Shown here: in pieces, positions 15,537-23,222 of the stretch | Layout of the letters: each line of letters begins with the position of its first letter | Numbering within the stretch: position 1 is the first letter of the stretch | DNA from: a virus | Direction: 5' to 3' (one strand) | DNA: 37,626 nt | Virus record (IMG/VR): IMGVR_UViG_3300048822_000082 | Location: 1-37,626 of that record | The notes under the pieces: model-generated | Database searches by the model: none | Told to the model about the DNA's origin: nothing | The model's input: the letters and a program-made list of their open reading frames with translations, nothing else | Program-made: the position numbers and the translations under genes

Positions 15537-17684
15537 ATGCCTATATTTAACCTGTTTACTAGAAAATTCAGCCAGTTTGTAGCACAAAATGTTGCCGAAC
15601 CTGTTGGTTTAACCGGGGGTGCAAACTCAATCGGCCCAGCTGGTGGAGGCGGGGGAGCTGCTATAACCTATACTTTCACGCAGTCAACAGCGGTTGTGCC
15701 TGCTCTTTATTTGGGTGCAGCTGTTAGGGTAGATGTAGCCACTGATTTATGGATGTGTACATTAGCTACGACTCCACTGGGTGCAGAATTTTACGGGTTT
15801 ATTGTCGCTATAGCAGGTGATGTTTATACAGTACAGTTTGCTGGTGTTGTGCCAACAGGCACACCGTTACTTACGGGGCTGGTTGACGGTACTCCTTACT
15901 ATTTATCAGATACTGTGGCTGGCGGCATAAGCGCAATACCACCCGCCGTAATGGGCGAAGTAAATCTGCCGGTTCTCTGGGCTATGGATAACGGTAACTC
16001 TGTTATCAAGATGTCGCGCGGATTTATCGAAGGCAATGGCTCTGGTGGCGGCGGTGGCGGTGGTGGAACCCCAAATAACGTAGTTAATATTACACAAAGC
16101 ATTTCTTTTGCGCTTGGTGATGTGCTTTATCTAGAAGCTGATATGACTTTTGCTAAAGCTATTGCTACGTCTCTTGCTACCTCGCAAGCAGAATGGATGG
16201 TTACAGCTGTTGTGACGCCTGGTAGTGTTTATACAATTCAGCAAGGAGGTCAGGTTAAAGGGGCTGTTATAGCTGACGATAACGCCGACCCAATAGATAG
16301 CGGCGAAATTTATTATGTTTCACCGACTGTCGCAGGGAAATTAACAAAAGTAATGCCCACGTCGTCAGGGCTTTATATTAAACCTTTTTACGTGCAGCAA
16401 GTTGCATCAAGTTATACTGGATGGCTCTTAGATCAAGTGCCGTTAGCAGCTAATCAAAATAGTGTTCCCTGGATTAGGACCATTGTGCAAGCCAATACAT
16501 TCAACGTGGGCCAGTGGGTTTATGTGTCAGGCGATACTAGCGCCCCTAATTCGTACGAATTGGCGTGGGGTATAACACTAGCCACATCCCAAGTAGCTGG
16601 CGTAATAATAGAGCCAACGAATTCTACAATGTTCACAGTGCAGCAATCCGGCTACATAACAGGTGCGGTAACTGGAACTTATATTGATGCTGGGGGCCCC
16701 GTATCAAGCGGCCCTGTTTATTATTTGTCTTTGATCAATGCAGGAAATTTAACTCTAACCGTACCAACTGCGGGCCAAGTCAGCAAACCATGCTATGTGC
16801 AAGATACGCTCTCTACAAATGGCGGCTGGGTTTTACCGCAAAGACCATTTTTGCTAGCGAGTCCTTCTGCTAATCCTATTTTGCACACGGTTACGCAAAC
16901 TAATACTTTTCAAATCGGTCAATCTGTTTACATCAGTAATGACTTAGCTCTGCCCAATGCTTACAAATTAGCTTTTGCCGATACGCTGGCCCATGCGCAG
17001 GTTGCAGGAATAATTGTGGCTGCAAATTCAGCTCAATTCATTGTTCAGCAATCAGGATATATTACCGGCGCTATCACAGGTACGTATATTGATGGTGGGG
17101 GCCCCCCAGCAAGCGGTGTTGTTTATTACTTGTCTAATGTAACGATGGGAAATCTAACCTCCATAGTTCCTACTACTGGCCAAGTAAGCAAACCTGTTTA
17201 CGTTCAAGATCAAGTGTCTACCTTCACAGGTGAAATATTGCCTCAAAGACCGCTGATAGTTGCTTCAAGTGGTGGGAGCGGTCTTGTTCAAGTAATACAA
17301 AATATATATTCAGGATATTCAGATTACGGCCCAAATAGCCAATTAACTCCTCTTAATACAGTCATAACTTTATCGAGCGCATCACATCGCGTAAAGATAA
17401 CAACAATGATTACTTACTTTACAAATTATGCTGGTGGTTTCAGCATGGCGTTTACTAGAAATGGCACAATTATAACGGGTGGCTCTAGTTTTGGTGTCAC
17501 TGCTTATGGGGATGTTGATACATCATTAAATACTGTGACTTTTACTTATATAGATTCTCCGGGCTCTATAGGCCCTCTTACATATGGTGTTTATATTGTT
17601 GAAACTGGAATTGTTCATATCAACTGGACGGGTACTGTTCAATCAGGAATATCGTCCCTTACCTTAGAGGAGATTTCCGTATAA
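15537..17684 (+). CDS. Large repeat-containing tail-fibre protein
   Basis: 715 residues. Poly-Gly linkers near residues 35-40 and 170-178 separate the N-terminus from four tandem copies of an approximately 105-130-residue beta domain. The core pattern is V..TQ...F..GQ.VY, then FTVQQSGYITGA, a PVYYLS step, and VPT.GQVSKPVYVQD ending in QRP. Copies 3 and 4 are closely similar and copies 1 and 2 diverged. The last 130 residues form a different beta-sandwich, probably the receptor-binding tip (NGTIITGGSSFGV). It is coupled to the next gene through TAATG. Confidence 0.78.
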   Translation: MPIFNLFTRKFSQFVAQNVAEPVGLTGGANSIGPAGGGGGAAITYTFTQSTAVVPALYLGAAVRVDVATDLWMCTLATTPLGAEFYGFIVAIAGDVYTVQFAGVVPTGTPLLTGLVDGTPYYLSDTVAGGISAIPPAVMGEVNLPVLWAMDNGNSVIKMSRGFIEGNGSGGGGGGGGTPNNVVNITQSISFALGDVLYLEADMTFAKAIATSLATSQAEWMVTAVVTPGSVYTIQQGGQVKGAVIADDNADPIDSGEIYYVSPTVAGKLTKVMPTSSGLYIKPFYVQQVASSYTGWLLDQVPLAANQNSVPWIRTIVQANTFNVGQWVYVSGDTSAPNSYELAWGITLATSQVAGVIIEPTNSTMFTVQQSGYITGAVTGTYIDAGGPVSSGPVYYLSLINAGNLTLTVPTAGQVSKPCYVQDTLSTNGGWVLPQRPFLLASPSANPILHTVTQTNTFQIGQSVYISNDLALPNAYKLAFADTLAHAQVAGIIVAANSAQFIVQQSGYITGAITGTYIDGGGPPASGVVYYLSNVTMGNLTSIVPTTGQVSKPVYVQDQVSTFTGEILPQRPLIVASSGGSGLVQVIQNIYSGYSDYGPNSQLTPLNTVITLSSASHRVKITTMITYFTNYAGGFSMAFTRNGTIITGGSSFGVTAYGDVDTSLNTVTFTYIDSPGSIGPLTYGVYIVETGIVHINWTGTVQSGISSLTLEEISV

Positions 17685-18034
17685 TGGCAGTTTACACAGC
17701 AATAGAATTTGGCAGCGGGCAGCTTAATTTTTTCGACGTTAGCTCAAATACTCTGATGATTTCTAACAATGGATATGATGTTCTCGTTGATTCAACACTA
17801 ACAATGCCCGCCACATCAGTAAGAGACGACATTTTAACAATTACTAACTTTGATGCAACAGGATTCACTATTCAATGCAACGTAGGCGAAACAATATTTG
17901 GACTTAACGCTCAAACCTCACCCGGCGGCACGATTGTTGCAACCGTGCCAGGAACAACGCTTAATTTAGTATGTTTGGTTGCCGAAAGTGAGTGGCAAAT
18001 ATTAACATCAATTGGCGAATTACAATTTAACTAA
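17684..18034 (+). CDS. Small beta-structured fibre protein
   Basis: 116 residues with alternating polar and hydrophobic strands (DSTLTMPATSVRDDILTITN and TIVATVPGTTLNLVCL). The strand pattern around TLTMP resembles the C-terminal half of the next protein, suggesting a shared fold. It is translationally coupled to the repeat fibre. Likely a separate fibre segment or tip subunit, with the exact role unknown. Confidence 0.68.
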   Translation: MAVYTAIEFGSGQLNFFDVSSNTLMISNNGYDVLVDSTLTMPATSVRDDILTITNFDATGFTIQCNVGETIFGLNAQTSPGGTIVATVPGTTLNLVCLVAESEWQILTSIGELQFN

Positions 18035-18046
18035 AGGAAAACTACC

Positions 18047-18553
18047 ATGGCAGCTGTATACTCTAATCCACTTAATCTTTTCAATCTCACGCTTAAGTCT
18101 GTACCCGTTAGCGCTGACTTACTCCCACTTGGTGATAGCGCCGTCACGGGTGTGCCATTAAAGCAAACCACCGTTGGTGATGTTATTGCTCTAGCCGCCA
18201 CAGGCAATGTTGTTAACGTTACAGCTTCAACTCAAGCGATGGCAGTCAATACAACTTATTACGTAAATTATACAGGGGGCGCATGTACGCTGACACTCCC
18301 CACAGCGGCCACAAGCACGCAAGGTTCGTGGGTACAAATTAGAGGTGGTGAGGCAAATACAGCTGGATTTATTATTGCTTTAAACACATCGCAGCAAGCA
18401 AGAATGTTTTCAAATTTAACTACTGCGACATCTGGCTCTCTAACAATGCCAGGTGCTTTTGATAGTATTCGGCTAGAATGTGATGCGTTGACAGGCGGTT
18501 TAACTTATACCGTCGTAAGCAATCAAGCGTCTGGCTCAATCGAGATTCAATAA
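18047..18553 (+). CDS. Fibre protein with modular N-terminal domain, full copy
   Basis: 168 residues. The first 50 (MAAVYSNPLNLFNLT, then GDSAVTGVPLKQTTV) form a module repeated almost exactly in the next gene. The last 110 residues are beta-rich, with a TLTLPTAATSTQGSWVQI segment like others in this block. The N-terminal module recalls short attachment modules at the start of phage fibre proteins. An AAGGA-type site precedes the start. Confidence 0.7.
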   Translation: MAAVYSNPLNLFNLTLKSVPVSADLLPLGDSAVTGVPLKQTTVGDVIALAATGNVVNVTASTQAMAVNTTYYVNYTGGACTLTLPTAATSTQGSWVQIRGGEANTAGFIIALNTSQQARMFSNLTTATSGSLTMPGAFDSIRLECDALTGGLTYTVVSNQASGSIEIQ

Positions 18554-18554
18554 T

Positions 18555-18770
18555 ATGGCGGCAGTTTATAGTAATCCATTAAATCTGTTTAACTTAACAG
18601 TGAAGTCTACGCCGGTGGGGGCGGATTTAGTGCCTATTGGTGATAGCGCTGTAACAGGTGTGCCGCTTAAACAATGCACTATTACTGAACTTGTTGCCGC
18701 TGGTGGTGGTGGTGGTAGTGGAATAACAATTGCGAAAGCCTACGGTATGGCTTTACTTTTTGGGAGATAA
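18555..18770 (+). CDS. Short paralogue of the preceding fibre protein
   Basis: 71 residues. The N-terminal 45 match the preceding protein in the same order (MAAVYSNPLNLFNLTVKS, then GDSAVTGVPLKQCTI), so the two genes are tandem duplicates. After a GGGGGSG linker it ends ITIAKAYGMALLFGR. It starts 1 nt after the previous stop. Either it is a naturally short form or its C-terminal part was lost when the endonuclease gene next door arrived. The downstream 123-residue protein could be the displaced remainder. Confidence 0.65.
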   Translation: MAAVYSNPLNLFNLTVKSTPVGADLVPIGDSAVTGVPLKQCTITELVAAGGGGGSGITIAKAYGMALLFGR

Positions 18771-18772
18771 TT

Positions 18773-19228
18773 ATGGCTGTAGTTAGATTAGTGAGAACGA
18801 TTCTAGAAAGACAATGTTCGCATTGTCTAGAATTGCTACCACTATTTAAATTTGGCTATCATAAAGCAGGATGGCAACAACGAAGATCTGTTTGTAAGGT
18901 ATGCAATGAGATTAAAAGATATACATACAAAAAGAAAAATAAAGAAAAAGTAATTCAAACAAAAATGAATGGAAATTTAAGAAGAAATTATGGGTTTTCT
19001 GAAAAGCAATATAATGAAATGCTTATCAATCAAGGAAGCAGATGCGCTATTTGTCGTTCATTCCCAAAAATAACTAAAACATGTCATAGATTATCGGTAG
19101 ATCATTGTCATGTCACAAAGAATATAAGAGGTCTTTTATGCAACTCATGTAATTTGGGACTTGGAAAATTCAAGGATAATCCAGATTTAATTGAACAAGC
19201 ATTATTATATTTAAGGAAAAATCCATGA
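18773..19228 (+). CDS. Endonuclease VII-like HNH nuclease
   Basis: 151 residues. An N-terminal CSHC...CKVC zinc site is followed by CAICRSFP and the His-Me finger core LSVDHCHVTKNIRGLLCNSC, ending in NLGLGKFKDNPDLIEQALLYL, the standard ending of recombination endonuclease VII-type proteins. Such genes in fibre operons are usually free-standing homing enzymes. It is more AT-rich and Lys-rich than the fibre genes around it, pointing to transfer. It begins just after the short fibre gene, and its stop overlaps the next start (ATGA). Confidence 0.82.
   Translation: MAVVRLVRTILERQCSHCLELLPLFKFGYHKAGWQQRRSVCKVCNEIKRYTYKKKNKEKVIQTKMNGNLRRNYGFSEKQYNEMLINQGSRCAICRSFPKITKTCHRLSVDHCHVTKNIRGLLCNSCNLGLGKFKDNPDLIEQALLYLRKNP
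18800..18833 (+). other. UUCG-capped hairpin in the endonuclease coding region
   Basis: AGACAATG (18809-18816), TTCG loop, CATTGTCT (18821-18828): eight perfect pairs capped by an unusually stable tetraloop. ATTCT (18800-18804) and AGAAT (18829-18833) add five pairs across a bulge. It begins about 25 nt inside the gene, where it could slow initiation or elongation. Confidence 0.5.
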
Positions 19229-19596
19229 GTGCTCCGAATATGTTGGCATTAACTACAATTACAGGGAGTAATGCTAATCTTGCATTAACTACATCCGCTC
19301 AATCTATAGCTTCCAATGCTGCTTCTTCTTCTCAGGTGTGGAAAATAAATTCATTATATGTAGCAAATACTACTTCTGGCAGTTTATATGTAACTTGCAA
19401 TTATTACAGTGCTGCTGCTTTAGGGGGCACAGCCTATGCTTTAGCTTATCAAATTGTTATCCCAGCAAATTCAACCTTGGTTATTATCGAGAAAGACTCA
19501 AATCTATATTTACAAGAAAATTCTAGCATTGGATTACTTGCGCAATCTGGTACTACTTCTCTAATTGCGACAATAACTTATGAGGTGTGTTCGTAA
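19225..19596 (+). CDS. Small beta-rich fibre-region protein
   Basis: 123 residues: MSAPNMLALTTITGSNANLA, then QVWKINSLYVANTTSGSLYV and an IPANSTLVIIEKDSNLYLQE segment. It is typical of a single virion beta-sandwich, with the middle pattern seen in many phage structural proteins. The start overlaps the endonuclease stop (ATGA) and its own stop overlaps the next ATG (TAATG). Function in the tail tip is inferred only. Confidence 0.68.
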   Translation: MSAPNMLALTTITGSNANLALTTSAQSIASNAASSSQVWKINSLYVANTTSGSLYVTCNYYSAAALGGTAYALAYQIVIPANSTLVIIEKDSNLYLQENSSIGLLAQSGTTSLIATITYEVCS

Positions 19597-20480
19597 TGTC
19601 TAGATGGATCGGTACAAGCCCACCAATAATACCTATCTTTTCCTCTACAAGTGGAACCGTAACTACTAGCGGTGGAAATACAATCATTACCTTTACAGCA
19701 AATGATACTTTTGTTTTGTCATTTGCATATGGTGGCATGAGAAATCTAAAGGATGATTATTCATTTGAAGGGCCTCCCGCTGGAACAACATTATCTGTTA
19801 CAAGCTTAGTTGTAGCTGGCGGTGGCGGCGGTGGTGGTACTGCCGCTGGTGGTAATGCATGCGGTGGGGGTGGTGCTGGTGGCGTTTTAGCAACTAGTGG
19901 CCAATTACTTACAGCGGGTTCATATACAGTCACGGTAGGTCCTGGCGGTGCAGGCGGAGCAAATACAGGGGCGGCCGGAACTAGCGGATCGAATTCTGTT
20001 TTTGGTTCACTAACGGCAACAGGCGGTGGTGGTGGTGGTACTTATCTAGTAGCAGCTAAAAACGGTGGATCGGGCGGTGGTGCAACAAATGGCGAACCAA
20101 CTCCGGGCACTGGTGTTGCTGGCCAAGGCCATAGTGGTGGTACATCAGTCGTTCTTGGTAGTGGTGGAGGCGGTGGTGGAAGTGCTGCCGGTGCTAATGC
20201 GTCAGGCACTACCGCGGGCGCAGGCGGCGCAGGTACTTCTAGTTCAATTACTGGGAGCGCTGTCATTTATGGCGGCGGTGGTGGTGGTGGAGCTTATACG
20301 GGCGGTACGGCTGCCGCTGGTGGTTCTGGTGGGGGCGGAGCTGGTGGAGCTGCCGGCTCGAATGGAAGCAATGCTACAGCTTACGGTTCTGGTGGCGGCG
20401 GTGCTGGTGGTACATCCTCTACAGCGGGGGCTGGGGGCTCAGGATATGCAGGCGTTGTGATCATTAGTTTTGTTGTGTAA
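19596..20480 (+). CDS. Polyglycine-rich tail adhesin
   Basis: I take ATG 19596, which overlaps the previous stop, giving 294 residues from MSRWIGTSPPIIPIF. After an 80-residue beta domain come about 200 residues dominated by Gly-rich runs (VVAGGGGGGG, then repeated GAGG, GSGGG, GGGGAGG blocks). It ends SGYAGVVIISFVV. The glycine-rich domain recalls phage adhesins whose polyglycine helices pack into a rigid tip with variable loops. It is a strong candidate for the host-recognition subunit. The GTG start 9 nt earlier is less likely. Confidence 0.78.
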   Translation: MSRWIGTSPPIIPIFSSTSGTVTTSGGNTIITFTANDTFVLSFAYGGMRNLKDDYSFEGPPAGTTLSVTSLVVAGGGGGGGTAAGGNACGGGGAGGVLATSGQLLTAGSYTVTVGPGGAGGANTGAAGTSGSNSVFGSLTATGGGGGGTYLVAAKNGGSGGGATNGEPTPGTGVAGQGHSGGTSVVLGSGGGGGGSAAGANASGTTAGAGGAGTSSSITGSAVIYGGGGGGGAYTGGTAAAGGSGGGGAGGAAGSNGSNATAYGSGGGGAGGTSSTAGAGGSGYAGVVIISFVV

Positions 20481-20515
20481 AAAAGAATTCTAAACTTAAA
20501 TGAGGATATTAAAAA

Positions 20516-20749
20516 ATGACATTCAAAGCAGGAAATTTAACGCAATGGAACGTTCAACCTGTGCCACCCAAACGCGCCGAATGGAATTCGATAAATAATA
20601 CTATACAGCCCGAATTAAACGCAGCTCATCAAAAACATCAAGCAGCACATGAAGAATGGGTTAAACATGCGACTAGAGCGCATGCAAATGGCTTCGATCC
20701 AGATATATACCCAGACGCACGAAATTTAAAACTACCGGAAGGAAAATAA
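20516..20749 (+). CDS. Small helical protein, fibre region
   Basis: 77 residues. It starts MTFKAGNLTQWNVQPVPPKR, which matches the start of the next protein (F..NNLT.W.V.P), then becomes a His/Ala-rich helix (LNAAHQKHQAAHEEWVKHAT). The shared N-terminal motif suggests both proteins dock to the same partner. A GAGGA-type site precedes the ATG. Family unknown. Confidence 0.65.
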   Translation: MTFKAGNLTQWNVQPVPPKRAEWNSINNTIQPELNAAHQKHQAAHEEWVKHATRAHANGFDPDIYPDARNLKLPEGK

Positions 20750-20753
20750 AATC

Positions 20754-21671
20754 ATGGCTTTTAATCCAAACAATCTTACACTATGGAGCGTTCCACCTCG
20801 TTCTGGCTTCTACGGTCTGCCTCAATGGTGGGGTTATTACACAACTGATGACATGGCAGTTGTAGACGCAAATTATTATTTCAACTTAGGCAATGGTTTT
20901 AAAATACCCGTTGGCGGTAATTCTACTTGGTTCGTCGGTGATTTAGTTTACTGCGTGTGTGCCGACGGTGTCATCCAGCTTCAAATATCCGCCGTAGCCG
21001 CCGATGGAACAGGAGTTGAAACTATTGCGGCTGCGACTGATATCCCAGCTGGCAGCATTACCACTGCTATGCTAGCAAATTTGGCTGTAACCGCCGCTAA
21101 GATTGCTAATAACACTATCACAGCCCTTCAAATTGCCAACGGTGTTATTACTACTACCCAACTAGCTGCAAATGCTGGCATTGTGGGAACTCAATTAGCC
21201 GCAGGTGCTAATATTCTAGGCACTCAAATAGCCGCAAATACGATAGCTAGCGGTAATCTTGCGACTAATTTGATCCAATATGCGACTGTAGCTGGCATCA
21301 ATCCTGCTACGCTATCATCTGTTGGCGCTCAATTAGTTGCTGCGCCTGGTGCAGGTAATGTTATTTTGCCAATTGCAATGAACTTTAATTATATCTACGC
21401 AACCGCTCAATATACATCAGGAGGCGCGATAGGTGTTCAGTATTCTAATACCGCCGCTGCCGGTGGTGAGGCAGTTTCGGCCACTTTAGCAGCCGCTACT
21501 TTCAATGGTTACACAGCTAATCGTATATTTGGATTAGCTCCTGCCGTTGCTGGCTTATCAAGCGGTGCAATAAACTTGCCGTTATATTTAACCGCTGCCA
21601 CAGGAAACTTTGCGACAGGTGCGGGAACAATAACCGCTTACATCAGCTATATTGTAGTGCCCGCAAGCTAA
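20754..21671 (+). CDS. Tail protein with repeat stem and C-terminal beta domain
   Basis: 305 residues. The N-terminal 85 start MAFNPNNLTLWSVPPRSGFY. Residues about 95-180 are a repetitive stem with ITTAMLANLAVTAAKIANNT-type turns, each about 15-20 residues, as in fibre beta-helices or coiled stems. The last 95 residues (from about 210) match the end of the 225-residue protein at 22138-22815. That shared domain is probably the exposed tip or trimerisation unit. Confidence 0.7.
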   Translation: MAFNPNNLTLWSVPPRSGFYGLPQWWGYYTTDDMAVVDANYYFNLGNGFKIPVGGNSTWFVGDLVYCVCADGVIQLQISAVAADGTGVETIAAATDIPAGSITTAMLANLAVTAAKIANNTITALQIANGVITTTQLAANAGIVGTQLAAGANILGTQIAANTIASGNLATNLIQYATVAGINPATLSSVGAQLVAAPGAGNVILPIAMNFNYIYATAQYTSGGAIGVQYSNTAAAGGEAVSATLAAATFNGYTANRIFGLAPAVAGLSSGAINLPLYLTAATGNFATGAGTITAYISYIVVPAS

Positions 21672-21680
21672 GGAATATTT

Positions 21681-21863
21681 ATGGCTAAAGAAAAATGGAT
21701 ACAGGATATGCACATGAAAAAGGGTGCTCTCCACAAAGATTTGCACGTTGCAGCGGATAAAAAAATACCAAAAAAGAAGCTTGAGAAAGCTGCTCACGGT
21801 ACAGGTAAAACCGCAAAAAGGGCGAGATTGGCTGAAACTTTAGAGAAATTCCCAAGGGGATAA
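21681..21863 (+). CDS. Small basic protein
   Basis: 60 residues, very Lys-rich: MAKEKWIQDMHMKKGALHKD, then KKIPKKKLEKAAHGTGKTAK. Short basic proteins of this form recur in phages near structural genes, but the role is unknown. DNA or capsid-interior binding would fit the charge. An AAGGA-type site precedes the ATG and the next gene starts 2 nt after its stop. Confidence 0.7.
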   Translation: MAKEKWIQDMHMKKGALHKDLHVAADKKIPKKKLEKAAHGTGKTAKRARLAETLEKFPRG

Positions 21864-21865
21864 TC

Positions 21866-22102
21866 ATGGCAAAATTTAATATTAACATTCCGCAAGGAAA
21901 ACCAGTTAAACATAATGAACGAAACTGGGATGGTCCTTACGAAGAAGATCCAAAAAAGACTTACGACCAAGAGGGCGGAGCTGCTATGCATGCAAGAAAC
22001 ACACAACGACGTGACACTGACCCTGGCTTGCAAAAAGAGGGTTACCTCGATGTTTCAGACTTAGACAGATTGCGCCGTAGAAAGATTTACACAACAGTAT
22101 AA
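21866..22102 (+). CDS. Small hypothetical protein
   Basis: 78 residues, charged, no membrane segment. It begins MAKFNINIPQGKPVKHNERN and ends with a VSDLDRLRRRKIYTTV helix. It starts just after the basic 60-residue protein, so both are likely made from one transcript with the tail genes. No family recognised. Confidence 0.68.
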   Translation: MAKFNINIPQGKPVKHNERNWDGPYEEDPKKTYDQEGGAAMHARNTQRRDTDPGLQKEGYLDVSDLDRLRRRKIYTTV

Positions 22103-22137
22103 AAGAATTTTTATTATAAACTTTAGGAGAAACTAAA

Positions 22138-22815
22138 ATGACAGTTTACACAAGCGGAATCACAAATATTAGCCGCGATTGGGGTAATATTCCCTGCATT
22201 GTGCGTATTACTTCCCTTGATTCTTTGGCGATGATTACGACTCCTGGTTATCTATTAACCCAGGCTTCACAAATCAATGCTATTAACATGGGTTATTTTC
22301 AGTGGCAAACTGGCGATATCGCATTGATATCTTATGCGGGGGGTGAGGGGTTTTTCAAAGTAGATTTCTTAGTTAATTTTGATTTCACTCCTTTGAGTTC
22401 AACCGCCGGAAGCTTTACTATTACTAATGCAGAATTGTTAACCATGGGCGTTACACCTTTGCTTATGATCCCTGCTGCTGGTCCTCATACGTGGATTGTG
22501 CTAAACACACCAATTGCAGTTGAGTATGATTATAGCGGTGCGGTAACCGCTGGTGGTGGCGCTTTTGGCTTGCAATATGGAAATACTACCTTGCTGGGAG
22601 GAACCGCCGCAAGCACAACCGAAGCCGCTGCTACTATCAATGGATTCGGCGCTGATAATGGATTTACGCTGAACGCTGCCGCTACTGGCACAATGGCATC
22701 CATGGTTAACACTGGTATTTATGTTGGTAATGCTACGGGTAACTTTACTAATGCCGGTGGTGCTGCAACAATTACAGTTAACTACACGTACAACGTTTAC
22801 AGTACAACTGCTTAA
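22138..22815 (+). CDS. Beta-rich virion protein, last gene of tail operon
   Basis: 225 residues. The first 120 (SGITNISRDWGNIPCIVRIT and later SYAGGEGFFKVDFLVNFDF) form one domain. The last 100 (AFGLQYGNT, then AATINGFG and NATGNFTNAGGAATITVNY) are homologous to the end of the 305-residue protein upstream. It has a GGAG site 7-8 nt before the ATG and a strong terminator just after the stop. Decoration or tail-tip protein by context. Confidence 0.72.
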   Translation: MTVYTSGITNISRDWGNIPCIVRITSLDSLAMITTPGYLLTQASQINAINMGYFQWQTGDIALISYAGGEGFFKVDFLVNFDFTPLSSTAGSFTITNAELLTMGVTPLLMIPAAGPHTWIVLNTPIAVEYDYSGAVTAGGGAFGLQYGNTTLLGGTAASTTEAAATINGFGADNGFTLNAAATGTMASMVNTGIYVGNATGNFTNAGGAATITVNYTYNVYSTTA

Positions 22816-22821
22816 TAATGC

Positions 22822-22845
22822 GAGGGGTGAAATCCCCTCTTTTTT
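22822..22845 (+). terminator. Intrinsic terminator of the tail operon
   Basis: GAGGGG (22822-22827), loop TGAAAT, CCCCTC (22834-22839), then six T residues (22840-22845). Six GC-rich pairs and a clean T-run make this the best terminator in the window. It begins 6 nt after the stop of the last tail gene. Confidence 0.9.
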
Positions 22846-22870
22846 AATTTAAACATAAGGATTAACTAAA

Positions 22871-22960
22871 ATGGCTAAAGAAATGAAACACGAAAAAGAA
22901 AAGAAGAAAATGAAAGAGAAAAAGATGGAAAAGAAAGGCAAAAAGAAAGATTGCCCTTAG
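22871..22960 (+). CDS. Lysine-rich 29-residue microprotein
   Basis: MAKEMKHEKEKKKMKEKKME followed by KKGKKKDCP: more than half of the residues are Lys or Glu, one continuous charged helix. An AAGG site lies about 10 nt upstream, and the stop overlaps the next GTG start (TAGTG). It lies beyond the tail terminator, so it depends on read-through or an unseen promoter. Similar tiny Lys-rich frames occur near tail genes of other phages. Function unknown. Confidence 0.55.
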   Translation: MAKEMKHEKEKKKMKEKKMEKKGKKKDCP

Positions 22961-23046
22961 TGTCTTTTGAGAACATCATTTGGCTAACGATGGGTGCTAC
23001 GGCATCCATCCTGCTGTTAACTATATGTTTTCAACTTTGTAATTAA
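22960..23046 (+). CDS. Single-span membrane microprotein, GTG start
   Basis: 28 residues: MSFENIIWLTMGATASILLL then TICFQLCN, one transmembrane helix from about residue 6. The GTG overlaps the stop of the Lys-rich frame, so it would be made by coupled translation. An ATG at residue 11 is possible. Its stop overlaps the stop of the leftward 59-residue gene. A lysis-associated role is a hypothesis only, prompted by the lack of recognisable lysis genes. Confidence 0.45.
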   Translation: MSFENIIWLTMGATASILLLTICFQLCN

Positions 23047-23222
23047 CCGTCTTTCCTATCGTCTAGCCTAATGCAGACATGTTCGGCTGTATGGCCTCTA
23101 CACTCTGAATAATCAATCCATTTGACATCATAGTGATCGTATCTTGATGTTAATAAGCACTTTATATCACCGCGTGTATCTTTGATTTTCTGCAAAACTT
23201 CTATCATTTCAGTTATTTTCAT
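23043..23222 (-). CDS. Small hypothetical protein, end of leftward operon
   Basis: 59 residues from MKITEMIEVLQKIKDTRGDI. The pattern of a start helix ELI..L followed by a short beta segment (VKWIDYSECRGHTAEHVCIR) is common in small phage proteins of unknown role. A longer frame begins at 23294, but that part is a shadow of the upstream gene. I prefer ATG 23222, which overlaps that gene's stop. Confidence 0.62.
   Translation of the reverse strand: MKITEMIEVLQKIKDTRGDIKCLLTSRYDHYDVKWIDYSECRGHTAEHVCIRLDDRKDG

Noticed and set aside
20042-20266. Pro/Ala-rich leftward frame and a Val/Leu-rich rightward frame in the polyglycine gene
   Set aside because: Both are what glycine codon repeats give when read in other frames or on the other strand.
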